A stretch of 64,000 nucleotides of DNA, taken from contig JANJXT010000058.1 in NCBI GenBank assembly GCA_024708885.1, positions 1-64,000 of the forward strand, written 5' to 3'. Of the stretch, positions 53,150 to 62,145 are shown one piece after another. The position numbers and the translations under genes were made by a program. Every line of letters starts with the position of its first letter. Positions within the stretch are counted from its first letter, which is position 1. The stretch comes from Thiobacillus sp. (GTDB lineage Bacteria; Pseudomonadota; Gammaproteobacteria; Burkholderiales; Thiobacillaceae). Under the pieces are notes generated by a model, which saw only the letters and a list, made by a program, of their open reading frames with translations, was not told the DNA's origin and did not search any database.

Positions 53150-54489
53150 GGCAGGTGCAATCCCTGTTTGAGTTGCGCCAGTGCCCGCTGTCCCGCGCTG
53201 ACGGGCGCCAGATGCGCCTGCCAGTAGGGATTGAACAAACTGCCGTTTTCCTGCTTCGCAAAGAGCGGATTGCTGCCGTCCGGCCGCTCGAAAAACACCT
53301 CGACCCGCGCGACCGCGGCGCTTTCATTCCCGGCCAGGGCGCCCTGATACAGATCCAGGGTACCGGCCGGCTTGATGATGCTGTTGCCGCCCGAGAAGCG
53401 TTGTTTCGTGCCGCTCTTGCTCACCCGGACCGCCAGCGTGGTGCGCGGATCGTCCATTTTCAGCGCGTCTTTCGACAGCTCGTGGTACGCCGGAATGGCC
53501 CCGCCGGTCAGGGTCGACGGCGCAAAACCACTGGCCACGCTCGTCTCGGCCATGTAGCTCGCCTGCGGGTTGGTGGTGTACGAACCGGCATAGGTGTAGG
53601 CGGAATCGTCCAGGTCATCGTCGGAGAACGCGCTGCCGTAGCCGACGGGCGTCTCGCTGTGCCTGCACCGGAGCCACTTGCTCCAATACTTATGGAACGA
53701 CAGCGTATCCATCGATTTCCAGCCTTCGGTCAGATCGATCAGTTCCGTGCTGCCCCGCTTTCTGAGCGCAATGCCGTACCTGCATTTGCCGATCTTGAAG
53801 ACCAGGTCGTCGAAATCCCAGTTGCGGCTTTTCAGGAAGGCATCCCGGCCGTCGTGCACGAGCTGCCCCATGCGCTTGCGTTCCTCCTGGCTGGCGTAGC
53901 GCTGCGTGAAGCCGAAAAAATCGTCGGCGATGGGCAGCACGTCGACTTTCGCGTCGGGATCATTCCGCAGTGCCACCTCGTCCATCACCACCTTGCGGCT
54001 GGCGAGTACGATGGCGTTCCCGGGCCCGTGCACCGCCAATTGAGAAAGCGCGAGCCCGTTGATTGCGGCATCATGCACGCTCACGCTCGCGGCAAGCGCC
54101 GGGGTGTACATTTCCATTGCCGATTCCACTTTTTCCAGCGCTGCTGCGATCGCCGGGCCGGCGTAGGGGATGAGATACATGTAGGGCGCGATCCTGTCTG
54201 CCGTGACGCCGGCGTACTGCGCCCACGAGGCCAGTCCGACCGCCTGCCCGATGGCGATCTCGTTGGCGATGATGGCGCGGTTGGTGTAGGCATCGTAGTT
54301 GAGCACGCGCGCTTCGAAGACGCCGGCGCTGTAGGCGACGGCGTCCGCGGTGTTGGTGAGCCGGATCTTTTCCTGCACCAGCTGACCGCTGTTGAACATG
54401 AAGAACACCGTCGCGGCGACCGCGACCAGCATCGCCATGGCCAAGGGAAGCGCCTGCCCGCGCTGGGCCGGCTTGCAATGTACGCTCAT
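53146..54489 (-). CDS. TadG-like putative pilus-assembly protein
   Basis: 447 residues. The N-terminal QRGQALPLAMAMLVAVAATVFFMFNSGQLVQEKI is a Flp/TadG-type leader, then RLTNTADAVAYSAGVFEARVLNYDAYTNRAI, the TadG family's conserved region. A periplasmic body of ~380 residues follows, with no von Willebrand MIDAS motif seen. It stands between the major Flp gene and the rest of the pilus genes and probably seats on the pilus base. Confidence 0.86.
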   Translation of the reverse strand: MSVHCKPAQRGQALPLAMAMLVAVAATVFFMFNSGQLVQEKIRLTNTADAVAYSAGVFEARVLNYDAYTNRAIIANEIAIGQAVGLASWAQYAGVTADRIAPYMYLIPYAGPAIAAALEKVESAMEMYTPALAASVSVHDAAINGLALSQLAVHGPGNAIVLASRKVVMDEVALRNDPDAKVDVLPIADDFFGFTQRYASQEERKRMGQLVHDGRDAFLKSRNWDFDDLVFKIGKCRYGIALRKRGSTELIDLTEGWKSMDTLSFHKYWSKWLRCRHSETPVGYGSAFSDDDLDDSAYTYAGSYTTNPQASYMAETSVASGFAPSTLTGGAIPAYHELSKDALKMDDPRTTLAVRVSKSGTKQRFSGGNSIIKPAGTLDLYQGALAGNESAAVARVEVFFERPDGSNPLFAKQENGSLFNPYWQAHLAPVSAGQRALAQLKQGLHLP

Positions 54490-54529
54490 TGGCAGTGCCC
54501 CAGCCCACTCGGGGCTGGGGCCGTTCCGC

Positions 54530-54793
54530 TCATTTGCCCTTCTGGTTGACGTAATCGTCGAGCGTGTTCCGGGTGTCGCCGACGGTAACCGCCTGACCGG
54601 AAGCGGTCTGGGCAGCCGTTTTGGCGCCGGTGCCGTCGTTGCCGGCCAGTTCCTGGGCGATGGCCGCGGTCTGGTTGCGGACCGTCTGCCCGAAATACTG
54701 GTACACGGCGATCGCGGCGATGGCGATCATGGCGACGATGATGATGTATTCGGTCATGCCCTGACCGCGTTGCAGATGACGCATGGACTTCAT
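54530..54793 (-). CDS. flp: Major Flp pilin precursor
   Basis: 87 residues. Prepilin leader with cleavage motif G-QGMT-EY (LQRGQGMTEYIIIVAMIAIAAIAV) and a helix followed by a soluble tail of about 45 residues (QTVRNQTAAIAQELAGNDG). GGGGAG precedes the ATG at 54793. The stop is 40 bases before the TadG-like gene. It is the first gene of the Tad cluster on the minus strand, so its promoter is in the 54794-55056 gap with the palindromes. Confidence 0.92.
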   Translation of the reverse strand: MKSMRHLQRGQGMTEYIIIVAMIAIAAIAVYQYFGQTVRNQTAAIAQELAGNDGTGAKTAAQTASGQAVTVGDTRNTLDDYVNQKGK

Positions 54794-54908
54794 GTCTACT
54801 CCCCCTGTTTCCGTTGTTTTGCTTGCATTCGCGCACTCGACGCGCGAAAGGTCCCGCACAGCGCCCGAATACAGGCACCGCGCGAATGGGAGATTAGCCA
54901 TTCGAAAA

Positions 54909-54952
54909 ATGGAATTCCATAGAGCAACTGCTCTACGACTAAAGTATTAGTC
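54909..54952. promoter_or_regulatory. Palindromes in the flp promoter region
   Basis: ATGGAATTCCAT at 54909-54920 is a perfect 12-base palindrome; GACTAA-AGTA-TTAGTC at 54937-54952 is a perfect inverted repeat with an AT-rich loop. Both lie 115-160 bases upstream of flp, between it and the LuxR-type regulator gene, where a regulator binding site is expected. Whether either binds that regulator is unknown. Confidence 0.55.
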
Positions 54953-55056
54953 GGACGCTGCCCCTACTAATCGCCGCGCGTGCGGGGGGCGCGTCGCCTC
55001 TGGCCTGGTTCCGGTTTTCAGACTGAATCCGCAGCAGGTGAAGACCGCATCGCCGG

Positions 55057-55809
55057 CTACGCGCGGCCGAATACTGAATCGGGATTTCGTGGTGTGACCA
55101 GCCCCTTGCGGATGGCTTTGGCGGCGGCCTGGGCTCGGGTGTTCACGCGCAATTTGACCAGGATGCTCTGGGTCTGATTGCGCACGGTGCTGCGCGCCGC
55201 CCCGAGGATGGCGGCGATCTCCGCGCTGGTCTTGCCTTCGCAAACCCAGCTCAGGACTTCGAGCTCGCGCGCGGTCAGCGCCGACCTGTGCGGAGCCGGC
55301 CCCGTTGCGGCGCGCAACCCGTGCACCGCGTGCTGGAGCGTGACATGCATGGGAGGGACGACGAAGCGGAGCACACGCCGGCAGGATTCGTCGAGCGGCC
55401 CGGCGAGCCGATGGAAGCCGAAGTAGCTCGTGTAACGCCGCGAATAGTCCTCGACCCCATGCACCGCAGCATTGGTGAAGCCATGCTGTTTGCAATGCAG
55501 AAGCCAGGGACTGCCGGCGCATTCCGCTTCCAGCTGCCGCGCGTCGACCAGCAAGGCGTCGCCATGATCGCGCCAGCGCTGGATCGCATCGGGAAAGACA
55601 TTGCCGTCGGTCTGTTTGAGCGTGCGCAGGAAGTCGGCAGGCATGTTCGCCGACAGCAGCTTGACCGGTGTCACACCCGAGTCGTTCCGGCGCGCGATGC
55701 CGCACAGGAAGGCACCGTGCGGCAGGATGCTTGCAAGATCGTTCTGCACCCAGGCGAGAAGCGACGCGGCGTCGCGAGCGCCCTGCAGCCGCTCGATCAG
55801 GCCGATCAT
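55057..55809 (-). CDS. LuxR-family transcriptional regulator (EpsA-like)
   Basis: 250 residues from the ATG at 55809, with GGGAG eight bases upstream. The N-terminal ~170 residues resemble the sensing part of XrtB/PEP-CTERM-associated EpsA regulators. The C-terminal LuxR helix-turn-helix is TARELEVLSWVCEGKTSAEIAAILGAARSTVRNQTQSIL. The gene is next to, and on the same strand as, the flp-tad operon, so it may control pilus production. An in-frame GTG at 55860 is an alternative start. Confidence 0.87.
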   Translation of the reverse strand: MIGLIERLQGARDAASLLAWVQNDLASILPHGAFLCGIARRNDSGVTPVKLLSANMPADFLRTLKQTDGNVFPDAIQRWRDHGDALLVDARQLEAECAGSPWLLHCKQHGFTNAAVHGVEDYSRRYTSYFGFHRLAGPLDESCRRVLRFVVPPMHVTLQHAVHGLRAATGPAPHRSALTARELEVLSWVCEGKTSAEIAAILGAARSTVRNQTQSILVKLRVNTRAQAAAKAIRKGLVTPRNPDSVFGRA

Positions 55810-55856
55810 GGGAACATCTCCCGGTTTCCCGGCATGGGCCGGCGCTATCTTGTTCC

Positions 55857-56282
55857 TCACGGCTCAAGCATCTGGAGAAACCGTTCGCCTGAAATGATGG
55901 GACAGTGAATCCGGCCATCAAGGCTCAACAAATCACGATCCCCGCTGATGAGGCAGTCGCTCTGGCCAGCGACGGCGAGCTGTAGAAAAGGCTGGTCGCA
56001 GGGGTCGCGACATTCGGGCGTCGCAGGCGGCGGATTGGGGATGTGCACGCTGATACACCAGGGCAGATAGTCTGCCAGCAATTCCTGCCGGGCCGCTTCA
56101 TCGAGCTTGAATTTGGGGTAAGCCAACACACGAATCAGTTCGGCAGCCGTGATCCTTGAGACGAGCGGCACGCACTGCCGGGTTTGCCACGCACAGCGCA
56201 GCGCGGCCAGCCGGCCGTTGGTGAAAACCAGCGTCGAGAGCACCAGGTTGGTGTCGATGACCACCCGCGGCGAGCGGCTCAT
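55857..56282 (-). CDS. PIN-domain ribonuclease toxin
   Basis: 141 residues. VVIDTNLVLSTLVFTNG carries the first metal-binding Asp, ELIRVLAYPKF the second acid and SDCLISGDRDLL the third. PIN toxins cleave RNA. The start overlaps the AbrB-type gene's stop by four bases. Family: PIN toxins with an AbrB-type antitoxin rather than VapB proper. Confidence 0.9.
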   Translation of the reverse strand: MSRSPRVVIDTNLVLSTLVFTNGRLAALRCAWQTRQCVPLVSRITAAELIRVLAYPKFKLDEAARQELLADYLPWCISVHIPNPPPATPECRDPCDQPFLQLAVAGQSDCLISGDRDLLSLDGRIHCPIISGERFLQMLEP

Positions 56283-56518
56283 TTCTTGCGCTTGCCCGCA
56301 GACTGGCGCGCCCATGCGACGGCATCGGTGATGTCCTGCTCAGTCAGATCGAGTTCCGCGAGCTTGGCCCGCACGGCGTCGGCGCGCTGAATGCGCACGG
56401 GGGTGAGGATGATTTGACCGTCGCGGGTCTGAACGTCGAAGTACTCGACTTCACCCAGTGCCTTGGTGATCTGCCTGGGCAAGGTGAGCTGGTTTTTGGT
56501 GGTGATCTTGGCAAGCAT
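56279..56518 (-). CDS. AbrB/MazE-type antitoxin
   Basis: 79 residues from the ATG at 56518. AKITTKNQLTLPRQITKALG is the swapped-hairpin AbrB DNA-binding fold, then DGQIILTPVRIQRAD, and a C-terminal helix (EQDITDAVAWARQSAG) that should bind the PIN toxin. A 15-base palindrome lies upstream for autorepression. The unit faces away from the pilus operon but shares its strand. Confidence 0.9.
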   Translation of the reverse strand: MLAKITTKNQLTLPRQITKALGEVEYFDVQTRDGQIILTPVRIQRADAVRAKLAELDLTEQDITDAVAWARQSAGKRKK

Positions 56519-56535
56519 GGCGCCCATCCGGATAA

Positions 56536-56550
56536 GTAAGGATTCCTTAC
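56536..56550. promoter_or_regulatory. Operator candidate of the AbrB/PIN pair
   Basis: GTAAGGA-T-TCCTTAC is a perfect inverted repeat with a single centre base, 17 bases upstream of the antitoxin start. Toxin-antitoxin promoters are usually covered by such sites. Confidence 0.6.
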
Positions 56551-56598
56551 ATTAACCAGAGGGCTGAAAAAACACAAGCCGGACCCTGGCAGCCTGAT

Positions 56599-58974
56599 TC
56601 ACCCGAACACCACCCCCGCCACATCCCGATACCGCTTCGCGAAATGCACGGTCATGCCGGCGCGGATGTGCTCGGGCAGCTTGTCGAAGTCGCGCCGGTT
56701 GGCTTCGGGCAGGATGAGTTCGAAGATGCCGATGCGGCGCGCGGCGATGACTTTTTCGCGGATGCCGCCGACCGGCAGCACCTGGCCGGTGAGTGTGAGT
56801 TCGCCGGTCATGGCGAGCGGGCGGGCAATTTTTTTGTTTTTGGCCAGCGACAGGAGCGCGGTGGCCATGGTGACGCCGGCGCTGGGGCCGTCCTTGGGGG
56901 TGGCGCCTTCGGGCACGTGCAGGTGCACGAAGCTCTTGTCGAAGAAGGTGTTGTCGGCGCCGTAGGCCTTGAGGTGTGAGGCGACGTAGCTGTAGGCGAT
57001 CTCGGCGGATTCCTTCATCACGTCGCCAAGCTTGCCGGTGAGCTTGAAGCCGCGGTTGAGCGTATGTACGCGCGTGGCTTCGACCGGCAGTGTGGCGCCA
57101 CCCATTGCGGTCCAGGCAAGCCCGGTGACGACGCCGACGCCGGTGAGCGGTTTTTCTTTCGTGAACACGGGTTTGTCGAGGTAGGCCTCGATTTCCTTCG
57201 CACCGATTTTGATGGGCGTGGCCGCACCGCCAAGAATCTTCACCACGGCTTTTCTGGCCACGCGGCCGAGCTGCTTTTCCAGATTGCGCACGCCGGCCTC
57301 GCGGGCGTAGCCCTCGATGACGTGGCGGATCGCGCCTTCGGTGATGGTGAGCTGGTTCTTCCTGAGGCCCGAGCGTTCGAGCACGCGCGGCCACAGGTGA
57401 TGCTTCGCGATGGCGAGCTTTTCCTCGGTGATGTAGCCCGACAGGCGGATGACTTCCATGCGGTCGAGCAGCGCCGAGGGAATGGAGAAATCATTCGCGG
57501 TGCAGATGAACAGCGTTTTCGACAGATCGAAGCGCACGTCGAGATAGTGGTCGAGAAAGTCGGCGTTCTGCTCGGGATCGAGCACTTCGAGCAGCGCGCT
57601 CGCGGGGTCGCCCTGGTAGCTGGCGCCGATCTTGTCGACTTCGTCGAGCATGATGACGGGGTTGGCGCTGCCTGCCTCCTTCAGCGCCTGTGCGAACTTG
57701 CCGGGCATGGCGCCGATGTAGGTGCGGCGGTGGCCCTTGATCTCGGCCTCGTCGCGCATGCCGCCGACCGAGAAGCGGTAGAACTTGCGTCCCAGCGCTT
57801 CCGCCACGGATTTGCCGATCGAGGTCTTGCCCACCCCGGGCGGGCCGACCAGGAGCAGGATCGAGCCGGCCATCTCGCCTTTCATCGCACCGACGGCGAG
57901 GAATTCGATGATGCGGTCCTTGACGTCGTCCAGCCCGTCGTGGTCGCGGTCGAGAATCTTGCGCGCGCGCGCAAGGTCGATCTTGTCCTGCGTGTAAACA
58001 CCCCACGGCAGCACGGTCAGCCAGTCGAGATAGTTGCGGGTGACGGTGTATTCGGGCGAGCCGGTTTCCAGCAAGGAGAGCTTGTGCATCTCTTCGTCGA
58101 TGCGCTTCCGTGCCTGTTCCGGCAGCGTCAGTTTGGCGATGCGCTCGCGGAAGGTATCCAGCTCGGCCGTCTTGTCGTCCTTGGCGATGCCCAGTTCTTT
58201 CTGGATCGCGCGCAACTGCTGGCGCAGGAAGAACTCACGCTGCTGCTCGCTCATTTTCTCGTCGACGCGTTCGCGGATCTGCGATTGCAGGCGTGCGACG
58301 TCGAGCTCTTTTTTCAGGAGCACGAGCACTTTTTCCATGCGCTTTTTCAGCCCCAGCGATTCCAGCACCTCCTGCAGTTCCTGCTTCGATGCGGTGGTGA
58401 GGCTGGCGGCGAAGTCGGTCAGCTGCGACGGTTCGTTGGGCCCGAAGCGGTTGAGGAAGAACTTCAGTTCTTCGGAATACAGCGGATTGAGCGGCAGCAG
58501 TTCCTTGATGGTGTTGATGATGGCGATGGAATAGGCGCGGATTTCCTCCGATTCGACTTTGCCCGGCTCGCTGGGGTATTCCACGCGCACGCGGTACGGC
58601 GGTTTGTCCGAGAGCCATTCGAGGATGCGAAACCGGCGCATGCCTTCGGCGATGAACTGCATCTTGCCGTCGGCGCGCACCGGGTGGTGGATACGCACGG
58701 CGGTGCCGATGCTGCGGAAGTCGCTGCGCTTGATGTCGTCGGTGCTGTCGGGCTTGACGACAACGAGGCCGACCAGGTGGTGCGGCGTTTCGCCGATGGC
58801 CTCGACGGTCTCGAGCCAGGGCGCCTCGTTCATCAGGAGGGGCAGGGTCTGCGCTGGAAAGAAGGGCTTTTCGGTAAGCGGCAGCAGATGCAGTTCGGTC
58901 GGCAGGGTCGGTGCGACCGGCAACTGGCGGTTTTCAGGCAGAACTTCGCCTTCAAGTGGGGTGTCGTTCGGCAT
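56599..58974 (-). CDS. lon: ATP-dependent Lon protease
   Basis: 791 residues. LON substrate-binding N-domain with [17 protein letters not shown], coiled coil ~190-280 ([19 protein letters not shown]), AAA+ module with Walker [12 protein letters not shown] and Walker [12 protein letters not shown], and the protease with Ser ~698 in KDGPSAGVT and Lys ~741 in [10 protein letters not shown], at the 43-residue separation known for Lon. It degrades misfolded and regulatory proteins, including many antitoxins. Its neighbours give no hint of clpX-hupB, so it may be a second Lon copy. Confidence 0.96.
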   Translation of the reverse strand: MPNDTPLEGEVLPENRQLPVAPTLPTELHLLPLTEKPFFPAQTLPLLMNEAPWLETVEAIGETPHHLVGLVVVKPDSTDDIKRSDFRSIGTAVRIHHPVRADGKMQFIAEGMRRFRILEWLSDKPPYRVRVEYPSEPGKVESEEIRAYSIAIINTIKELLPLNPLYSEELKFFLNRFGPNEPSQLTDFAASLTTASKQELQEVLESLGLKKRMEKVLVLLKKELDVARLQSQIRERVDEKMSEQQREFFLRQQLRAIQKELGIAKDDKTAELDTFRERIAKLTLPEQARKRIDEEMHKLSLLETGSPEYTVTRNYLDWLTVLPWGVYTQDKIDLARARKILDRDHDGLDDVKDRIIEFLAVGAMKGEMAGSILLLVGPPGVGKTSIGKSVAEALGRKFYRFSVGGMRDEAEIKGHRRTYIGAMPGKFAQALKEAGSANPVIMLDEVDKIGASYQGDPASALLEVLDPEQNADFLDHYLDVRFDLSKTLFICTANDFSIPSALLDRMEVIRLSGYITEEKLAIAKHHLWPRVLERSGLRKNQLTITEGAIRHVIEGYAREAGVRNLEKQLGRVARKAVVKILGGAATPIKIGAKEIEAYLDKPVFTKEKPLTGVGVVTGLAWTAMGGATLPVEATRVHTLNRGFKLTGKLGDVMKESAEIAYSYVASHLKAYGADNTFFDKSFVHLHVPEGATPKDGPSAGVTMATALLSLAKNKKIARPLAMTGELTLTGQVLPVGGIREKVIAARRIGIFELILPEANRRDFDKLPEHIRAGMTVHFAKRYRDVAGVVFG

Positions 58975-59028
58975 GGGATGGTCGATTTCTACATTCGAAT
59001 CACCAGTATCGGGCCGATCCCACAGTTT

Positions 59029-59796
59029 TCAAGGGGCGCGGCGGACCGGCAGTTCCTCCAGCGTGTCCGGCAAGCCGGACAGGATCATCAGTTCGACGCG
59101 GCGGTTGCGCGCGCGTCCTTCCGGCGTATTGTTCGGCGCCACCGGGCGTGTCGCCTCGCGCCCGATCGCCTGCATCCGTTCCGGTGCGATGCCGTTGGCC
59201 GTCAGATGCCGCACCACACTGGTGGCGCGCACCGCCGACAGTTCCCAGTTCGACGCGAAGCTCGAATTGCTGATCGGCAGCAGATCGGTGTGCCCGGTGA
59301 CTTCCACGTTGAAGGGCTCGTCACGCAGGCGTTCCGCGACGGCACGCAGCACTTCGAGCGAGCCCGGCTCCAGATCGGCCTTGCCGGGCTGGAACAGGAC
59401 ATTGGCGTTGATCTCGATGCTCACCCCGCGGCGGCCCTGGGTGATGCGCACCTTGCCTTCCTGCACCAGCGGCCCCAGGACGTCGAGCAGGCTGCTCGCC
59501 ACGCTGTTCATGTGTGCGGCCTCTTCCTGCACCAGCCGGTTGCGCTCCAGCTGCGCGCGCACCTCGGGCGGCACTTCGGTTGCAGGAGGCGCGGGTGGCG
59601 CCTGGCCGCCGACCGTAACCTTGCCGAATGCGCCGCCGAGCGATTCGGCGACGACGCGATATTTTTGCTCGTTCACTGCCGACACGGCGTACATCACCAC
59701 GAAGAAGGCAAACAGCAGGGTGATGAAATCGGCGTAGGAGATCAGCCAGCGGTCGCGGTTCTCATGATCGCTGTGGAGGCGGCGGCGGCGGCGCAT
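59029..59796 (-). CDS. motD: Flagellar motor stator protein MotD (MotB-like)
   Basis: 255 residues. A single N-terminal helix (DRWLISYADFITLLFAFFVVMYAVS) carries the proton-binding Asp of MotB proteins; after a linker an OmpA-like peptidoglycan-binding domain has VEVTGHTDLLPISN, SNWELSAVRATSVVRHL and GRARNRRVELMI. It pairs with MotC, encoded six bases upstream. The linkage to fliA and flhFG makes this the second, MotCD stator of the pseudomonad type. Confidence 0.92.
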   Translation of the reverse strand: MRRRRRLHSDHENRDRWLISYADFITLLFAFFVVMYAVSAVNEQKYRVVAESLGGAFGKVTVGGQAPPAPPATEVPPEVRAQLERNRLVQEEAAHMNSVASSLLDVLGPLVQEGKVRITQGRRGVSIEINANVLFQPGKADLEPGSLEVLRAVAERLRDEPFNVEVTGHTDLLPISNSSFASNWELSAVRATSVVRHLTANGIAPERMQAIGREATRPVAPNNTPEGRARNRRVELMILSGLPDTLEELPVRRAP

Positions 59797-59801
59797 GATG
59801 C

Positions 59802-60539
59802 TTACAGATAGCCCTTGAGGCGCGTTTCGATGATGCGCGGGTTGTCGCCCTGCGCGATGCCGATGAGGCCGTCGCAGATCATTTCGCGCTCGGCGACACG
59901 GCGCGCGATGGAGAACTTGATCTTGTTGGCGATGGGCAGCAGCACCAGGTTGGCGAGCCCGACCCCGTAGATGGTGGCGACGAAGGCCACGGCGATGCCG
60001 GTGCCGAGCTTGCTCGGGTCGGCAAGGTTTTCCATGACGTGGATGAGCCCGATCACCGCACCGAGGATGCCGAGCGTCGGGGCGTAGCCGCCTGCGACTT
60101 CCCACACGCGCGCGGCCTGGCGTTCCGCCGTTTCGAAGCCGACGATCTGCACTTCGAGGATCTCGCGCAGCCGGTTGGCGTCGGCCCCGTCGATGAGCAG
60201 CTTCAGGCCGTCGCGAAGATAGGGGTCGTTGGTGAGATCGACGTGCCGCTCCAGCGCCAGCACGCCATCCTGGCGCGCGCTGTGTGCCCACTGGACGATG
60301 CGGCGGATCAGCGTCATGCCTTCCGGTTCGGGCGGGCGAAACGCCCATTTGCCCATGCGCACGCCCTGGACGAACACCGGCAACGGGTAATGCAGCAGGA
60401 CCGCAGCCAGCGTGCCCAGCACTACGATGACGAATGCCGCAGGCTGAAGAAAGAGGCCGATTTCGCCGCCCTCGATCGCCTGGCCGCCGAGGATGGCGAC
60501 ACCGGCCAGAGCAAGGCCAATCAGGCTTCCGCGATCCAT
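59802..60539 (-). CDS. motC: Flagellar motor stator protein MotC (MotA-like)
   Basis: 245 residues with four helices (LIGLALAGVAILGGQAI; FVIVVLGTLAAVLLHYP; APTLGILGAVIGLIHVM; GVGLANLVLLPIANKIK), and the ExbB/TolQ-MotA signature GGYAPTLGILGAVIGLI. Part of the proton-driven stator around the MotD partner. Its start overlaps fliA's stop by 19 bases, which couples stator and sigma-factor production. Confidence 0.93.
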   Translation of the reverse strand: MDRGSLIGLALAGVAILGGQAIEGGEIGLFLQPAAFVIVVLGTLAAVLLHYPLPVFVQGVRMGKWAFRPPEPEGMTLIRRIVQWAHSARQDGVLALERHVDLTNDPYLRDGLKLLIDGADANRLREILEVQIVGFETAERQAARVWEVAGGYAPTLGILGAVIGLIHVMENLADPSKLGTGIAVAFVATIYGVGLANLVLLPIANKIKFSIARRVAEREMICDGLIGIAQGDNPRIIETRLKGYL

Positions 60540-61261
60540 GCATCTTCCTTGAGCTTGGCGCGCAGACGTGCGATCGCCTGGCCATGCAGCTGGCAGATGC
60601 GCGATTCACTGACGCCGAAGACTTCGCTGATCTCGCGCAGGTTGAGCTCCTGCTCGTAATAGAGCGACATCAGCAGCTGTTCGCGCTCCGGCAGGTTCTC
60701 GATGCCGGCGATGATGCAGGCGCGCAGGTTGGCGTCGAGCAACTGCGGCAAGGGCATGCTGTCTTCACCCGCCGCCTGCTTGTCGAGGAAGGATTCATCC
60801 TCGTCGGTTTCGCCGAAGTCCTCGAAATACAGCAACTGGTGGCCGCGTGCGTCGCCCAGCGTAGCCTGGTATTCCGCCAGCGGCAGCTTCATGTGCTCGG
60901 CAATCTCGCTCTCGCTGGGCTGCCGTCCCAAGCGGTGCTGCAGGGTGTTGATCGCCTGTTCGATCTTGCGCATCGACTGGCGCGTGCTGCGCGGCATCCA
61001 GTCGAGCTGGCGCAATTCGTCGATCATCGAGCCGCGGATGCGCTGGATGGCGTAGGCCTCGAACTGCGCGCTTTGTGCCTCGTCGTAGCGGCTGATGGCG
61101 TCGAGCAGGCCGATCATGCCCGCCTGCACGAGGTCGTCCTCCTCCACGCTGGGCGGCAGACGGCCCATCATGTGGTGAGCCAGCCGCTTCACCATGGGCA
61201 TGTACTGTTCCAGCAGTTCGTTCTTCTCGCTTTTCGCGCTCTTGCCGGTTGCGGTATACAT
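60521..61261 (-). CDS. fliA: RNA polymerase sigma factor FliA (sigma-28)
   Basis: 246 residues. Region 2 with DDLVQAGMIGLLDAISRYD and FEAYAIQRIRGSMIDELRQLDWMPRS, region 3, then region 4 with LNLREISEVFGVSESRICQLHGQAI, the sigma-28 signature. It transcribes late flagellar and chemotaxis genes and is inhibited by FlgM. The gene sits between flhG and motC in one operon. Confidence 0.95.
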   Translation of the reverse strand: MYTATGKSAKSEKNELLEQYMPMVKRLAHHMMGRLPPSVEEDDLVQAGMIGLLDAISRYDEAQSAQFEAYAIQRIRGSMIDELRQLDWMPRSTRQSMRKIEQAINTLQHRLGRQPSESEIAEHMKLPLAEYQATLGDARGHQLLYFEDFGETDEDESFLDKQAAGEDSMPLPQLLDANLRACIIAGIENLPEREQLLMSLYYEQELNLREISEVFGVSESRICQLHGQAIARLRAKLKEDAWIAEA

Positions 61262-61263
61262 GG

Positions 61264-62145
61264 TCAGCCCCGTTTATAGGCATCCATCAGTTGCGCGCCT
61301 TCCACCAGACGCTGCATGAAGCCCCCTACCCCGCCGAGGCCCGTTGCGCTCGGCCAGCGCAGCAGGCCGTCGGCCAGCTTGCGGAACTGCGAGCTCGACG
61401 GCGTTGCCGCGAGGTTCTCGAGCGATGGCGCGCACCGGCGTCCCCCCAGGGCGATACCCTCGTCCACGGGAATATAACCCAGATAATCGACCGCGACGCC
61501 CAGGTAGCGCTCGGCGGTGTCGGCAAAATTGTGCGCCACGGCCTGTGCCTGCTGCGGCGAATTCATGCGGTTGAGCAGCAGGCGAAACTGGCGCTTGCCG
61601 AAATTCTGCGCCAGGCGCTTCACCAGCCCGTAATTCTGCGTGATCGCGGCATTGCCGGGCGGCAGCACCACCATGATCTCGGAGGCGGCCAGTCCCAGCG
61701 GCAAGGCGTCGGGGTCGGTGGCTTCCTCCATGTCGACCAGCACCACGTCGACACCGCACTGCAGGCGTTCGAAGGCCTGTGCGAGGCGCGCCTGGTCGCG
61801 TGCCGACAATTGGCCGAGTCCGCTCAGGCCACCGCCGAGCGGCAGCACCTGGATGTTGTCGGGGCCTGTCAGCAAGGTCGATTCGAGCGAGCAGCAGCCG
61901 GCCAGCACGTCGGCCACACCGCCACGCGGCTTCAAGCCGAGCGCGGCGGCGGCGCCGCGCCCATGGCGGTCCTGGTCGACGATCAGCACGTCGCGCCCGG
62001 AACGCGAGAGTGCGGCGGCGAGATTGACCGTGGCGGTCGTCTTGCCGGCACCCTGCTGTCCCGACATCACGGTGATGACCTGGAAGCCGCCCTGCCCCAG
62101 CAGACGGCGCAGGCCCGCGGCCTGGTCGGTGACGAACTTATCCAA
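61264..62145 (-). CDS. flhG: Flagellar number regulator FlhG/FleN (MinD-like ATPase)
   Basis: 293 residues from a TTG at 62145, giving MDKFVTDQAAGLRRLLG, the family's usual N-terminus; a GTG at 62172 is in frame and would add nine residues. Deviant Walker A is GQQGAGKTTATVNLA; then VLIVDQDRHGRG and VDVVLVDMEEA. It counters FlhF to set flagellar number. Its start overlaps flhF's stop by eight bases, and fliA follows after two bases. Confidence 0.9.
   Translation of the reverse strand: MDKFVTDQAAGLRRLLGQGGFQVITVMSGQQGAGKTTATVNLAAALSRSGRDVLIVDQDRHGRGAAAALGLKPRGGVADVLAGCCSLESTLLTGPDNIQVLPLGGGLSGLGQLSARDQARLAQAFERLQCGVDVVLVDMEEATDPDALPLGLAASEIMVVLPPGNAAITQNYGLVKRLAQNFGKRQFRLLLNRMNSPQQAQAVAHNFADTAERYLGVAVDYLGYIPVDEGIALGGRRCAPSLENLAATPSSSQFRKLADGLLRWPSATGLGGVGGFMQRLVEGAQLMDAYKRG

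Noticed and set aside
57064-59811. A 915-codon plus-strand frame opposite lon
   Set aside because: Antisense to a complete Lon protease; no domain.
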